Part shown: piece after piece, positions 23,929 to 31,725 of the stretch
Layout of the letters: each line of letters opens with the position of its first letter
Numbering within the stretch: position 1 is the stretch's first letter
From: Microbacterium croceum
GTDB taxonomy: Bacteria; Actinomycetota; Actinomycetes; Actinomycetales; Microbacteriaceae
Length of the DNA stretch: 64,000 nucleotides
NCBI RefSeq assembly: GCF_023091245.1
Contig: NZ_JAHWXN010000001.1
Coordinates: forward strand, 1,426,001-1,490,000
Direction of reading: 5' to 3'
Notes under the pieces: generated by a model
Seen by the model: the letters and a program-made list of their open reading frames with translations, nothing else
Database searches by the model: none
What the model was told of the DNA's origin: nothing
Program-made: the position numbers and the translations under genes

Positions 23929-23989
23929 GGACAGAATCGGCGAAAGACTCCTTCTCTTCGGGAGAAAGCCGTCGGAACGGGCGATGCGA

Positions 23990-24583
23990 TCAGTCGAACA
24001 GACTCGCCACGATCGCGGAGGTGTAGCCCGCGGGGGCGAGGTTCGAGTAGCGGGTGTCGATCAGCACGTCCTGGCGCCAGAACAGGGTGCGGCCGTCGGT
24101 GACGGGGTACTGCTCGTTCTGCCAGGTCTTCTCGCAGCGGGTGCCGCCGTCGGGCGTGAAGCACGAGAAGCCCTCGTCGTCGGCCAGCGCGTTCAGCATG
24201 TCGAGCGCGGGGCCACGGTTCATCTTCGAGATCGTGGTGGTGAGGCCTGTCGTGTCGGCCCCGGGGTCACCCCAAATGCAGGTGAGCGTGCCGTCGCTGC
24301 CGACGCCCGAGGGGCCGAATGCGGCGTCGTTGAGCGGAACTCCCTCGAGCTGCGCCAGCACATCGGATGACAGGATCGCGCGGCAGTCGGTCGGAAGCGC
24401 GATCGGAGCGATGGTCGGCGTCGGGCTCGGGGAAGGAGACTCTGTCGCGTCCGGGTCGTCTGTCTCTGATGTGGTGGGGCTCGACGACGGCTCGGTGCTG
24501 TCATCGGCCGTCCGTGGTGCGCACGCGGCAAGCAGGGCGATCACGGCGAGAGCGGCGGCGGCACCGGCGAGTCGGAGGTTCAT
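23990..24583 (-). CDS. Putative secreted lipoprotein
   Basis: The product has 197 residues. A short basic N-region and hydrophobic core end at the lipobox LAAC, followed by a Ser/Thr/Pro/Asp-rich linker (~25-60). The globular C-terminal part has four Cys (TDCRAIL, TCIWGDP, FSCFTPDGGTRC) that could form two disulfides. No catalytic motif or family was recognised. ATG 24583 is chosen over the GTG two codons earlier because TACGGT (minus, 24595-24590) lies 6 nt upstream. It converges on rpoC. Confidence 0.7.
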   Translation of the reverse strand: MNLRLAGAAAALAVIALLAACAPRTADDSTEPSSSPTTSETDDPDATESPSPSPTPTIAPIALPTDCRAILSSDVLAQLEGVPLNDAAFGPSGVGSDGTLTCIWGDPGADTTGLTTTISKMNRGPALDMLNALADDEGFSCFTPDGGTRCEKTWQNEQYPVTDGRTLFWRQDVLIDTRYSNLAPAGYTSAIVASLFD

Positions 24584-24669
24584 GGCCACACCGTACTGCC
24601 CGGAACGACGGGGGAGGGGAAGGATCGCGGGATACCCCCGCGTGACCCGCGGCGCGGTAGTGTCGGCGG

Positions 24670-25599
24670 GTGAGCAACGTGACTTCTTCCGCCGGTTCCG
24701 TGGTCGTGATCGGCGATGCCCTGATCGACGAGCTCCGTGACGATTCCGGTGTGCGCGAGCTGGTCGGGGGTGCCGCGCTCAACGTGGCCGTCGGGCTGCG
24801 GCGGCTGGGGGTCGCGACGACTCTGATCGCGATGGTCGGTGACGACGAAGCGGGCGCGCACATCCGCGAGTACCTGTCCGACCACGGTGTGCGACTGATC
24901 TCGAGCGAGGCGCCGCACGGGTCGTCACGGGCGATCGTGCAGCGCGCCGCGAACGGCGAGCCGCAGTACGTCTTCAACGACGCGGCGCGGCAGCGCAGCA
25001 TCCGCTACTCCGACGAGGCGCGCGCTGCGATCGCGGATGCCGGTCTCGTCGCGATCAGCTGCTTCCCCTTCGACGTATCCGCCGAGGTGGACGCACTGGT
25101 CGACGCCCTCGGCGATGCCCGGGTCGCGGTGGACCCCAACCCCCGCACCGGCATGCTGAGCGATCGCGCGGAGTTCGTGCGCGGGTTCGAGCGTCTCGCC
25201 GCCGATGCGGCGATCGTGAAGGTCGGAGCGGATGACGCGGCCATCCTCTACGACGGCGACCTGGATGCGCTGCGGGTGCGCCTCCGCGACCTCGGCGCCG
25301 CCGCGGTGCTGGCCACGGCCGGAGCCGACGGCGCCACGATCGATACGGATGCCGGCGTCGCCTCGGCCCCGATCGCGCAGCTCCCCGGAGCCGTGATCGA
25401 CACGGTCGGCGCGGGGGATGCGACGCTCGCGGCAGTGTCCGAGGGCCTGGTCGCACAGTCGCCGACAGAGCTGGGAGAGTGGCGTGCGCTGCTGTCGCGG
25501 GCCATGGATGTAGCTGCTGCGACGTGCCGCGCGGAGGGCGGATTGCTGCGCACTCCGGAGTCGCTCGCGGACTCCGGCCGAGGCGTGAACGGCAGCTGA
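24670..25599 (+). CDS. PfkB family carbohydrate kinase
   Basis: The product has 309 residues. It carries the first PfkB signature GGAALNVAVGLRRLG (~34-48) and the second, DTVGAGDATLAAVSEG (~242-257), with the catalytic Asp in GAGD. It is a cytosolic ribokinase/fructokinase-type enzyme that phosphorylates a sugar hydroxyl. The exact sugar is not determined by these motifs. The start is GTG 24670 with TAGTGT at 24658-24663, 6 nt upstream. The gene is monocistronic before tRNA-Tyr. Confidence 0.85.
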   Translation: MSNVTSSAGSVVVIGDALIDELRDDSGVRELVGGAALNVAVGLRRLGVATTLIAMVGDDEAGAHIREYLSDHGVRLISSEAPHGSSRAIVQRAANGEPQYVFNDAARQRSIRYSDEARAAIADAGLVAISCFPFDVSAEVDALVDALGDARVAVDPNPRTGMLSDRAEFVRGFERLAADAAIVKVGADDAAILYDGDLDALRVRLRDLGAAAVLATAGADGATIDTDAGVASAPIAQLPGAVIDTVGAGDATLAAVSEGLVAQSPTELGEWRALLSRAMDVAAATCRAEGGLLRTPESLADSGRGVNGS

Positions 25600-25611
25600 C
25601 GGCTCGATTTC

Positions 25612-25640
25612 TTGCACCCGCGTCTGGCGGGTATGATTAT
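25612..25640 (+). promoter_or_regulatory. Promoter of tRNA-Tyr
   Basis: TTGCAC (25612-25617), 17 bases, GATTAT (25635-25640), 45 bases before the mature tRNA 5' end. The 16 bases just upstream (25596-25611) recur before tRNA-Thr. Confidence 0.5.
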
Positions 25641-25685
25641 CTTTCGTGCCCCCGGTTGGCTGTCCAAGTCGGACGGGTGCGCTCT

Positions 25686-25770
25686 GGCGAGTTACCCAAG
25701 CGGCCAAAGGGATCTGACTGTAAATCAGACTGCTCAGCATTCGGGGGTTCGAATCCCTCACTCGCCACCA
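25686..25770 (+). tRNA. tRNA-Tyr (anticodon GTA)
   Basis: The acceptor stem GGCGAGT (25686-25692) pairs with ACTCGCC (25760-25766), followed by an A discriminator and an encoded CCA (25768-25770). The anticodon loop CTGTAAA gives GTA. A long variable arm makes it a class II tRNA, as expected for bacterial tRNA-Tyr. The T-arm GGGGGTTCGAATCCC is intact. Confidence 0.95.
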
Positions 25771-25780
25771 GACCAGATAT

Positions 25781-25820
25781 GGCCCGGACGCACTGAGATC
25801 TCTCAGCATCCGGGCCTTTC
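25781..25820 (+). terminator. Terminator after tRNA-Tyr
   Basis: Outer stem GGCCCGGA / TCCGGGCC (25781-25788 / 25809-25816) and inner stem CTGAGA / TCTCAG (25793-25798 / 25801-25806), followed by TTTCTC. Confidence 0.8.
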
Positions 25821-25876
25821 TCGTTTCCACGAGGCGGTCGACGCGTCCCCGGCAAGTCCCCGGGCGGCTCGTCGGC

Positions 25877-26017
25877 GTGCGCAAACCGACAGCAGTCCCC
25901 GAATGGGATGAGGTCGTAGACGCCTCTGTGTCCGCTCTCCTCGGCGACTTGCGAGTCGAAGCCATCCTGGGCGATGCTCCGTCACTGCTTCCGGCGAAGA
26001 ACGACGTCGACGCCTGA
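25877..26017 (+). pseudogene. Possible gene relic after tRNA-Tyr
   Basis: The gap 25821-26085 holds no full gene, but GTG 25877 to TGA 26015-26017 reads as 46 sensible residues (VRKPTAVPEWDEVVDASVSA, then LLGDLRVEAILGDAPSLLPA, then KNDVDA), with GC-rich third positions. The frame stays open upstream without a start or ribosome site, so it may be the C-terminal remnant of a lost gene next to a tRNA, a common integration site. No family was recognised. Confidence 0.3.
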
Positions 26018-26085
26018 GCCACCAAGGCTCTCTCGTTCGCGGGCGAAGGACGTAGCCTTGATCGGTGTGCGTGCTCGCTTTCCCG

Positions 26086-26114
26086 TTGAAATAAAATAGT
26101 ATTGCCAATACTAT
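26086..26114 (+). promoter_or_regulatory. Promoter of the forward catabolic arm with overlapping operator
   Basis: TTGAAA (26086-26091), a 17-base spacer and TACTAT (26109-26114) form a promoter. The perfect 19-bp palindrome ATAGTATTGCCAATACTAT (26096-26114) covers the spacer and the -10 box. A bound regulator would block RNA polymerase. A variant of the same site recurs at 36550-36568. Confidence 0.75.
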
Positions 26115-26162
26115 GGTGAAGATCGGCGGGGCGGAGATGCCCCACAGCAGGGAAGGACGACG

Positions 26163-26948
26163 ATGACGACAGTTCTCTACACCGGAGGCGCCGGCCGCAT
26201 GGGCAGGGTGATCCGGGAGGGTCTCGCCGGTCGCTACGACCGCGTCGTGCTGTTCACGCGTCGCGCTCCCGAGGAGCCGTTGCACCCGGGGGAGGAGGTC
26301 GTCATCGGCGACCTCGCCGACCTCGACGGTCTTACGAAGGCAGCGGCGGGGGTGGATGTCATCGTGCACCTCGGCGGCATCGCCGATGAGTCGACCTACG
26401 AGAGCATCCGCACCTCCAACATCGACGGCACGTACCACGTGTATGAAGCCGCCCGCCGGGCCGGTGTGCGCCGCGTCGTCTACGCGAGCTCGAACCATGT
26501 CGTCGGTTTCCACGCCGCGACCGAGACCCTCGATGAGAGTGCCCCGCTGCGCCCCGACACCTTCTACGGCGTCTCGAAGGCCTTCGGCGAGGCGCTCGCG
26601 AGCCTGTACCACGACAAGTGGGGAGTGGAGTCGGTGCTGCTGCGCATCGGCACCTTCCGCCCCGCACCGGAGGACCAGCGCCAGCTCGCGCTGTGGCTGA
26701 GCTGGCGCGATGGCATCGAGCTCACCCGGTGCGCGATCGAGAGCGCACCGGTCGGCTGCCAGGTCGTCTACGGCTGCTCGAACAACACCGGTTCCTGGTG
26801 GAACGGGCAGGCCGGGTGGGATGCGATCGGCTTCGTCCCGAAGGACGACGCCGCCGATCACGCCGAAGGAGTCGACCGCGACGCCCCCGCGCCCCGCTAT
26901 CACGGCGGTGCGTTCACGGCATCCGACTACGAAGGAGGCATCTGGTGA
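26163..26948 (+). CDS. udh: NAD-dependent sugar dehydrogenase, uronate dehydrogenase-like (SDR)
   Basis: The product has 261 residues of the extended SDR fold. The nucleotide loop is TGGAGRMG (7-14), the catalytic set is Ser109/110 in ASSNH and Y135-xxx-K139 in FYGVSKAFGE, and SSNHVVGF is characteristic of uronate dehydrogenases. Those enzymes oxidise the C1 hemiacetal of a uronate to a lactone with NAD+. In this cluster the real substrate could be another aldose. It is the first gene of the forward arm and overlaps the next gene by GTGA. Confidence 0.8.
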   Translation: MTTVLYTGGAGRMGRVIREGLAGRYDRVVLFTRRAPEEPLHPGEEVVIGDLADLDGLTKAAAGVDVIVHLGGIADESTYESIRTSNIDGTYHVYEAARRAGVRRVVYASSNHVVGFHAATETLDESAPLRPDTFYGVSKAFGEALASLYHDKWGVESVLLRIGTFRPAPEDQRQLALWLSWRDGIELTRCAIESAPVGCQVVYGCSNNTGSWWNGQAGWDAIGFVPKDDAADHAEGVDRDAPAPRYHGGAFTASDYEGGIW

Positions 26949-27934
26949 CCACGCCGCAGAGTGTCGATGTACTCATCACGACCGCGTTCCTCGCCCCCGG
27001 CGACGAGGTCGATCGGATGCTGACCGCTGCCGGGCTGACGACCCGCCACGAGGCCGACCTCGCGGCGCTCTCCGCGGACGACCGCGCAGAGCTGCTCGGC
27101 GGAGTCCGCGCGATCATCGCCGGCACCCGCCCCCTGGGTGCCGAAGAGCTGACCCAGGCCGAGAACCTCAAGGTCGTCGTGCGCACCGGCGTCGGCTACG
27201 ACAGCGTCGACGTCGCTACCGCCACCCGTCGCGGCATCCCGGTCTGCATCACCGCCGGCGCCAACCGTCAGGCGGTCGCGGAGCACGTGTTCGCGCTGCT
27301 GCTGGCGTCGGCACGGCGGATCCCGGAGAACATCCGCAACCTCTCGGACGGACGCTGGGAGCAACTCACCGGACGCGAGCTCAGAGGCGCGACGCTCGGC
27401 ATCCTCGGACTCGGATCCATCGGCAAGGCGGTCGCCGCGATCGGGCGGGCGTTCGGCATGGACATCGTCGCGTACGACCCCTACTTCGACCAGGAGTTCG
27501 CTGCGGCGAACGGGGTGCGACGCGCCGACCTCGAAGACGTGCTGGCGCAGTCCGACTTCGTCACGCTGCATCTCTTCCTCGACGACTCGACCCGCAACCT
27601 CATCGATGCGCAGCGACTGGCGTTGATGAAGTCCGATGCGATCGTGATCAACACCGCCCGCGGTGGCATCATCGACGAGCAGGCGCTGGTCGAGGCCGTC
27701 GAGGCTGGTGTGATCGGCGGCGCAGCGCTCGATGTCTTCGCCGAGGAGCCGCTGTCGCCCACGAGCCCACTGCTGCACACACCGGGCATCCTCGCGACGA
27801 CCCACGTCGCCGGAGCCACCCGAGAGGCGCGAGGGGAGTCCGGCCGCATCGCCGCGACGACCGTGATCGACGTGCTCGGCGGGGGAGAGCCCCGGTTCGT
27901 CGTGAACCCCGACTACCAGGGGGTGCCGGCGTGA
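26945..27934 (+). CDS. D-isomer-specific 2-hydroxyacid dehydrogenase
   Basis: The product has 329 residues. NAD is bound by GILGLGSIGKAVA (~153-165). Catalytic residues are visible as the Arg in INTARGGIIDEQAL, the Glu in DVFAEEPL and the His in ATTHVAGAT. It belongs to the phosphoglycerate/glyoxylate-reductase-like group acting on D-2-hydroxyacids. GTG 26945 overlaps the udh stop and follows GAAGGAGG. In tetronate pathways the C2 oxidation is normally done by LtnD/DenD, a beta-hydroxyacid dehydrogenase family member. That gene is missing here and this one is a plausible substitute (inference). Confidence 0.85.
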   Translation: MTTPQSVDVLITTAFLAPGDEVDRMLTAAGLTTRHEADLAALSADDRAELLGGVRAIIAGTRPLGAEELTQAENLKVVVRTGVGYDSVDVATATRRGIPVCITAGANRQAVAEHVFALLLASARRIPENIRNLSDGRWEQLTGRELRGATLGILGLGSIGKAVAAIGRAFGMDIVAYDPYFDQEFAAANGVRRADLEDVLAQSDFVTLHLFLDDSTRNLIDAQRLALMKSDAIVINTARGGIIDEQALVEAVEAGVIGGAALDVFAEEPLSPTSPLLHTPGILATTHVAGATREARGESGRIAATTVIDVLGGGEPRFVVNPDYQGVPA

Positions 27935-28608
27935 TCACGCTCTACAGCGGACTCGTCGTCCGTCAGGCGCTCGAGGAGACCGTGATCCCGATCTTCGAGA
28001 AGGAGACGGGAGAACGCGTCGAGGCGACGTTCGAGCCGACCACGGTGCTGCTGAGCCGCATTGCAGAGGGCGCGCGCCCCGACCTCGTGCTGGGCGTCTC
28101 GTCATCGGTACGGGAGCTGGCCGACCAGGGAGTGCTCGGCCACGAAGGTCTCGCCGACATCGCGGTCTCGGCGGTCGGATTTGCCCGCTTGCCGGACAGC
28201 CCAGCGCCCGCCGACGAATCGGCGGAGAGCTTCCTCGAGTATCTGCGTGCGGCCGCGGCCGTCGCCTACACACTGAGCGGCGCGAGCGGGCTGCATTTCA
28301 TGGAGGTGCTGCGCGCGCACGATCTGCTCGACGCCATCGACGAGCGCGCCGTCCGCTTCGCTGCCGGGCTCACGGCCGAGGCTGTCGTCGACGGTCGCGC
28401 GAGCGTCGCGATCCAGCAGGTCAGCGAACTGCGCGCGGTGGCGGGACCGCACGTCGTGGCGCCGATCCCGCACGCGCTCCAGTCGTACGCCTCGTTCGCG
28501 ATCGGCGTGCGCCACGGAGCTCCGGGGGCGGCAGCCGCCTTCGCCGCGTCACTCGGCGCGGATGACGCGCGCCGCGCCTTCGCATCCGTCGGGCTGAGCG
28601 CCCCCTGA
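27931..28608 (+). CDS. ModA-like substrate-binding-fold protein without signal peptide
   Basis: The product has 225 residues. It resembles a type-2 periplasmic binding protein of the ModA/molybdate or extracellular-binding class: ITLYSGLVVRQALEETVIP, IFEKETGERVEATFEPTT, RPDLVLGVSSSVRELADQG, VAIQQVSELRAVAGPHVVAP. The first residue already begins the first beta strand, so there is no export signal and it should stay in the cytosol. No permease or ATPase accompanies it. It overlaps the dehydrogenase (GTGA). It may act as a small-molecule sensor or chaperone, but its role is unknown. Confidence 0.65.
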   Translation: MITLYSGLVVRQALEETVIPIFEKETGERVEATFEPTTVLLSRIAEGARPDLVLGVSSSVRELADQGVLGHEGLADIAVSAVGFARLPDSPAPADESAESFLEYLRAAAAVAYTLSGASGLHFMEVLRAHDLLDAIDERAVRFAAGLTAEAVVDGRASVAIQQVSELRAVAGPHVVAPIPHALQSYASFAIGVRHGAPGAAAAFAASLGADDARRAFASVGLSAP

Positions 28609-28679
28609 CAACCGACGCCGCAGGGCGTCATCACGGAAGCTGCGGCCGGACCCAGGTCGCACTGACGAGAAGAGAGAAC

Positions 28680-29666
28680 ATGAGAAAAGTCATCGTGGAC
28701 ACCGACACGGGAGTCGACGACGCGCTCGCACTGATGCTGCTGGCAGCCGACCCCGAGGTCGAGATCCTCGCGGCGATCAGTGTCTTCGGCAACTGCGAGA
28801 GCGAGCGTGCCGCCGACAACGCCCGGTATGTGCTCGACACCTGCGGCCGCACCGACGTGCCCGTGTACCGTGGCGCCTCGGTGCCGCTGCGGCAAGAGCT
28901 GCGGTTGAACCCGGGAATACACGGCGAGGACGGATTCGGGAACACCGGACTCCGGCCCGCGACTCCCGTGCCGGCCGAACCCGACGGCGTGCAGGTGCTG
29001 CTCGACCTGGTCGACGCACATGACGGCGAGATCGACTACCTCGCGCTCGGTCCGCAGACGAACCTCGCGCTCGCCCTGCAGCGGGAGCCGCGGCTGCTGG
29101 AACGGCTGCGCAGCACGACCATCGTCGGTACCCTCGGCCCTGCCCTCTACAACGACACCGAGCCGTGGGCGGATCGACGCTTCCGCGTCTCGCGTGACCC
29201 GAACGTGTCGTTCGACATCGACGCCGCGCAGGAGGTCGCGGGCCATGAGGGCGACGTGACCTGGTGCGGTCCGTATGTGACGCGGCAAGCGCTCGTCCCC
29301 GAGGACTTCTTCCTCGAGATCGCCGCGGAGACCGCCTCTCCTCCCGCGCAGCTGATCACCGCGATCAGCGCGGATTACGCGGGCTTCTACACGCGGTCGT
29401 ATCCGCAGCCGGATGAGCATCGGGTCATGGGCATCAACGACAGCCTCGCCGTCGCCACCCTGTTGCGACCGGAGCTCGTCGCAGGGGCTGTCCGTCGCCC
29501 GTTGCAGACCTTCCAGGACCCGGCGACCGGCGACCGCTACCTCGCCGGCGTGCATCCGTCGCGTGAGGAGACCCGTCCGCTGCACCGTGTCATCTTCGAC
29601 ATGGACTTCGACGGCGTGCTCCACCTCATCGGCGACACCCTCCGCCGCCCGCTTCCCTGGCGCTGA
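28680..29666 (+). CDS. Nucleoside hydrolase (IU-NH family)
   Basis: The product has 328 residues. The N-terminal calcium-site motif VDTDTGVDDALALML (D7, D9, D13, D14) defines the family. A second conserved block includes the acidic/aromatic stretch GINDSLAVATLLRP near the C-terminus. Family members hydrolyse the N-glycosidic bond of ribonucleosides to base plus ribose, and many relatives act on other N-ribosides. It is separated from the ModA-like gene by 71 bases and lies in the same direction, so co-transcription is likely. Its link to acid-sugar use is unexplained. Confidence 0.85.
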   Translation: MRKVIVDTDTGVDDALALMLLAADPEVEILAAISVFGNCESERAADNARYVLDTCGRTDVPVYRGASVPLRQELRLNPGIHGEDGFGNTGLRPATPVPAEPDGVQVLLDLVDAHDGEIDYLALGPQTNLALALQREPRLLERLRSTTIVGTLGPALYNDTEPWADRRFRVSRDPNVSFDIDAAQEVAGHEGDVTWCGPYVTRQALVPEDFFLEIAAETASPPAQLITAISADYAGFYTRSYPQPDEHRVMGINDSLAVATLLRPELVAGAVRRPLQTFQDPATGDRYLAGVHPSREETRPLHRVIFDMDFDGVLHLIGDTLRRPLPWR

Positions 29667-29717
29667 CCCACCCCCCCCGAAACAGGCATCACCCCCCCTG
29701 AGCGAAGGAGCTCTCCC

Positions 29718-31031
29718 GTGACGCAGGAAACCACCACCCGACCCGTCGACGACGCACGTTCGCGTCGCCACGACACCCGCAATCTCTTCGCGCTCAGCGC
29801 GGGCCACGCTCTCGAGTGGTTCGACTGGGCGATGTTCGGACTGCTCTCGGTCTATATCGGCAATGCCTTCTTCCCGGGCGACAGCCCCGCCTCGGCGACG
29901 CTCAACTCGCTCGCCGTCTTCGCGGTCGGCTTCATCTTCCGCCCGATCGGTGGAGTGGTCTTCGGCCTCGTCGCCGACCGCGTCGGTCGCAAGATCGTCA
30001 TGATCGGGTCGGTCGGCGTCACGGCCGCCGCGAGCCTCGTGATCGGCGTGCTGCCGACGCACGAGACCCTCGGCGTCTGGGCCGGCATCATCGTGCTGCT
30101 CATGCGCATCGTGCAGGGCATCTCGACCGGCATCGAGGCGCCGCTGAGCCAGGCCTACGGTCTGGAACTGGTGCCGGAGCGCCCTGGCTATGTCGCCGGC
30201 TTCATGGCGTTCTTCAACAACCTCGGCAACCTGCTCGCCCCGCTGACGGCTTTCGGCGCCAGCGCGCTCCTGGGCGCCACCGCGATGGGCGAGTACGGAT
30301 GGCGTATCCCGTTCATCCTCGGCGGCGTGCTCGGCGTCCTCGTGCTGTGGCTGCGACGCTCGTTGCCGGAGACGCTGCCCGTCGGCGTCGTGGGCAAGAA
30401 CGGCGAGGTCGCGACCCGCACCGAGACGATCGAGGTCTGGCGCGGCGTGCGGCACTACTGGCTGAGCGTGATCGCCGTCGTCTTCGTGATCGGCGCGATC
30501 ATGGCCTACAACTACACGTGGCTCTCCGGTCTGCCCTCCCTGGCGACGGGAGCGTTCGGCGAGGACCCCACCGCTGTGTTCGCGGTATCGACGACGATGA
30601 GCATCGTGCTCACCCTCGGAGCGCTCGTGCTGAGTCGCATCCTCGACAAGTGGGCGCTCTCGCGCTGGTTCCTGGTCGGACGCATCCTGGCGATCCCGAC
30701 GATCTTCCTGGTGCTGCTCTACAACGACGGCGGTATCGGTCCGCTCGCCGGTGTCATGCTGGGCGGATCTCTCGTGCTGCTGCTGAACCTGACGATCTAC
30801 AACGCCGTCGCCAACTCGCTGTTCCCGCAGCACATCCGCGGCACGGCGATGGGACTCGGCTACGGCGTCGGCGTCGCGCTCTTCGGCGGCACCGCCTCGT
30901 ACCTGTTCGTGTGGCTGCAGAGCATCGGCGCGGGCTGGATGTTCCCGATCTACATCGCGACCCTCTGCGCGATCAGCGTCGTGCTCTACGTGCTGGCGAA
31001 GAAGCGCAACGGAGTGTTCGTGGGTTCCTGA
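29718..31031 (+). CDS. MFS transporter, metabolite:H+ symporter type
   Basis: The product has 437 residues with 12 predicted helices. NLFALSAGHALEWFDWAMFG and the loop GLVADRVGRKIVMIGSV (D-x2-GRK motif A) are typical of the metabolite:H+ symporter branch, which imports small carboxylates, osmolytes and sugar acids. The start is GTG 29718 with GAAGGAG 8 nt before it. It is the last gene of the forward arm and ends at a shared hairpin. It probably imports the substrate of the forward arm, or provides a second route besides the reverse-arm MFS carrier. Confidence 0.85.
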   Translation: MTQETTTRPVDDARSRRHDTRNLFALSAGHALEWFDWAMFGLLSVYIGNAFFPGDSPASATLNSLAVFAVGFIFRPIGGVVFGLVADRVGRKIVMIGSVGVTAAASLVIGVLPTHETLGVWAGIIVLLMRIVQGISTGIEAPLSQAYGLELVPERPGYVAGFMAFFNNLGNLLAPLTAFGASALLGATAMGEYGWRIPFILGGVLGVLVLWLRRSLPETLPVGVVGKNGEVATRTETIEVWRGVRHYWLSVIAVVFVIGAIMAYNYTWLSGLPSLATGAFGEDPTAVFAVSTTMSIVLTLGALVLSRILDKWALSRWFLVGRILAIPTIFLVLLYNDGGIGPLAGVMLGGSLVLLLNLTIYNAVANSLFPQHIRGTAMGLGYGVGVALFGGTASYLFVWLQSIGAGWMFPIYIATLCAISVVLYVLAKKRNGVFVGS

Positions 31032-31041
31032 CCCCGACCAT

Positions 31042-31093
31042 ACGACGAAGGGCGTGCGGGTTCCGATTCCGGAGCCCACACGCCCTTCGTCGT
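31042..31093. terminator. Bidirectional terminator between the two catabolic arms
   Basis: A 15-bp perfect stem (31042-31056 / 31079-31093, ACGACGAAGGGCGTG) extends inward through GGG/CCC to a loop of about 15 bases. It lies between the convergent MFS and OtnC genes and can serve both. Confidence 0.8.
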
Positions 31094-31104
31094 GTGCGAG
31101 GCGA

Positions 31105-31725
31105 TTAGTTCGCTGGACGCAGCGCGTCGGCCTGAGCGGGAGTCAGCGGGCGGGTGGCCAGGCCGCGGAGCAGCAGGAAGAGCTTCGCCGTCTCCTCGAG
31201 CTCCTCGAGTGCATCCATGGCCGCGGAGAGAGTCCGACCGGCGACCACGGGACCGTGATTGCTGAGCAGCAGCGCCACGTGGTCGCGCGCGGTGCGCTCG
31301 GCGAGCGTCTCCAGTGCGTCGTCCCCCGGTGCGTGGTACGGCAGCAACGGGAGACGGCCGATGCGCATCGCGAAGTAGGCCGTGAGCGGGGGGAGCGCAT
31401 CGTTCGGGTCGAGGTCCGCCAGGCACGATACGGCAGCGGCATGCGTGGAGTGGGTGTGCACGACCGCCTGTGCGCCGGGTCGGGCACGCAGCACGGCCGC
31501 GTGCAGGAAAGCTTCCTTCGACGGTGCGGGGCCCGACAGGTGCCGGCCCCGGTCATCGATCAGCGAGAGCTCGTCGGCGGTCACGGTGCCCAGGCTCGAT
31601 CCGGTCGGGGTGACCAGGATGCCGCCCTCTGCGCGCACCGAGAGGTTGCCCGTGCTGCCGTGGGTGAGGCCCCGGTCGAACAGAGACCGGGCGGCCCGGA
31701 TGACGTCGTCGCGCTGAGCGTTCAC
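31105..31725 (-). CDS. otnC: 3-oxo-tetronate 4-phosphate decarboxylase (class II aldolase family)
   Basis: The product has 206 residues. The class II aldolase/adducin fold has GSTGNLSVR (23-31), catalytic Glu71 in PSKEAFLH, zinc ligands H90 and H92 in VVHTHSTH and H157 in SNHGPVV. Next to OtnK and OtnI, the family assignment is OtnC, which releases CO2 from 3-oxo-tetronate 4-phosphate to give dihydroxyacetone phosphate. A fuculose-phosphate-type aldolase is the alternative. It overlaps OtnK by ATGA and is the last gene of the reverse arm. Confidence 0.85.
   Translation of the reverse strand: MNAQRDDVIRAARSLFDRGLTHGSTGNLSVRAEGGILVTPTGSSLGTVTADELSLIDDRGRHLSGPAPSKEAFLHAAVLRARPGAQAVVHTHSTHAAAVSCLADLDPNDALPPLTAYFAMRIGRLPLLPYHAPGDDALETLAERTARDHVALLLSNHGPVVAGRTLSAAMDALEELEETAKLFLLLRGLATRPLTPAQADALRPAN

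Noticed and set aside
29667..29717. C-rich tracts before the forward-arm MFS gene as a G-quadruplex
   Set aside because: Only two C-runs occur in the gap, too few for a four-stranded structure.
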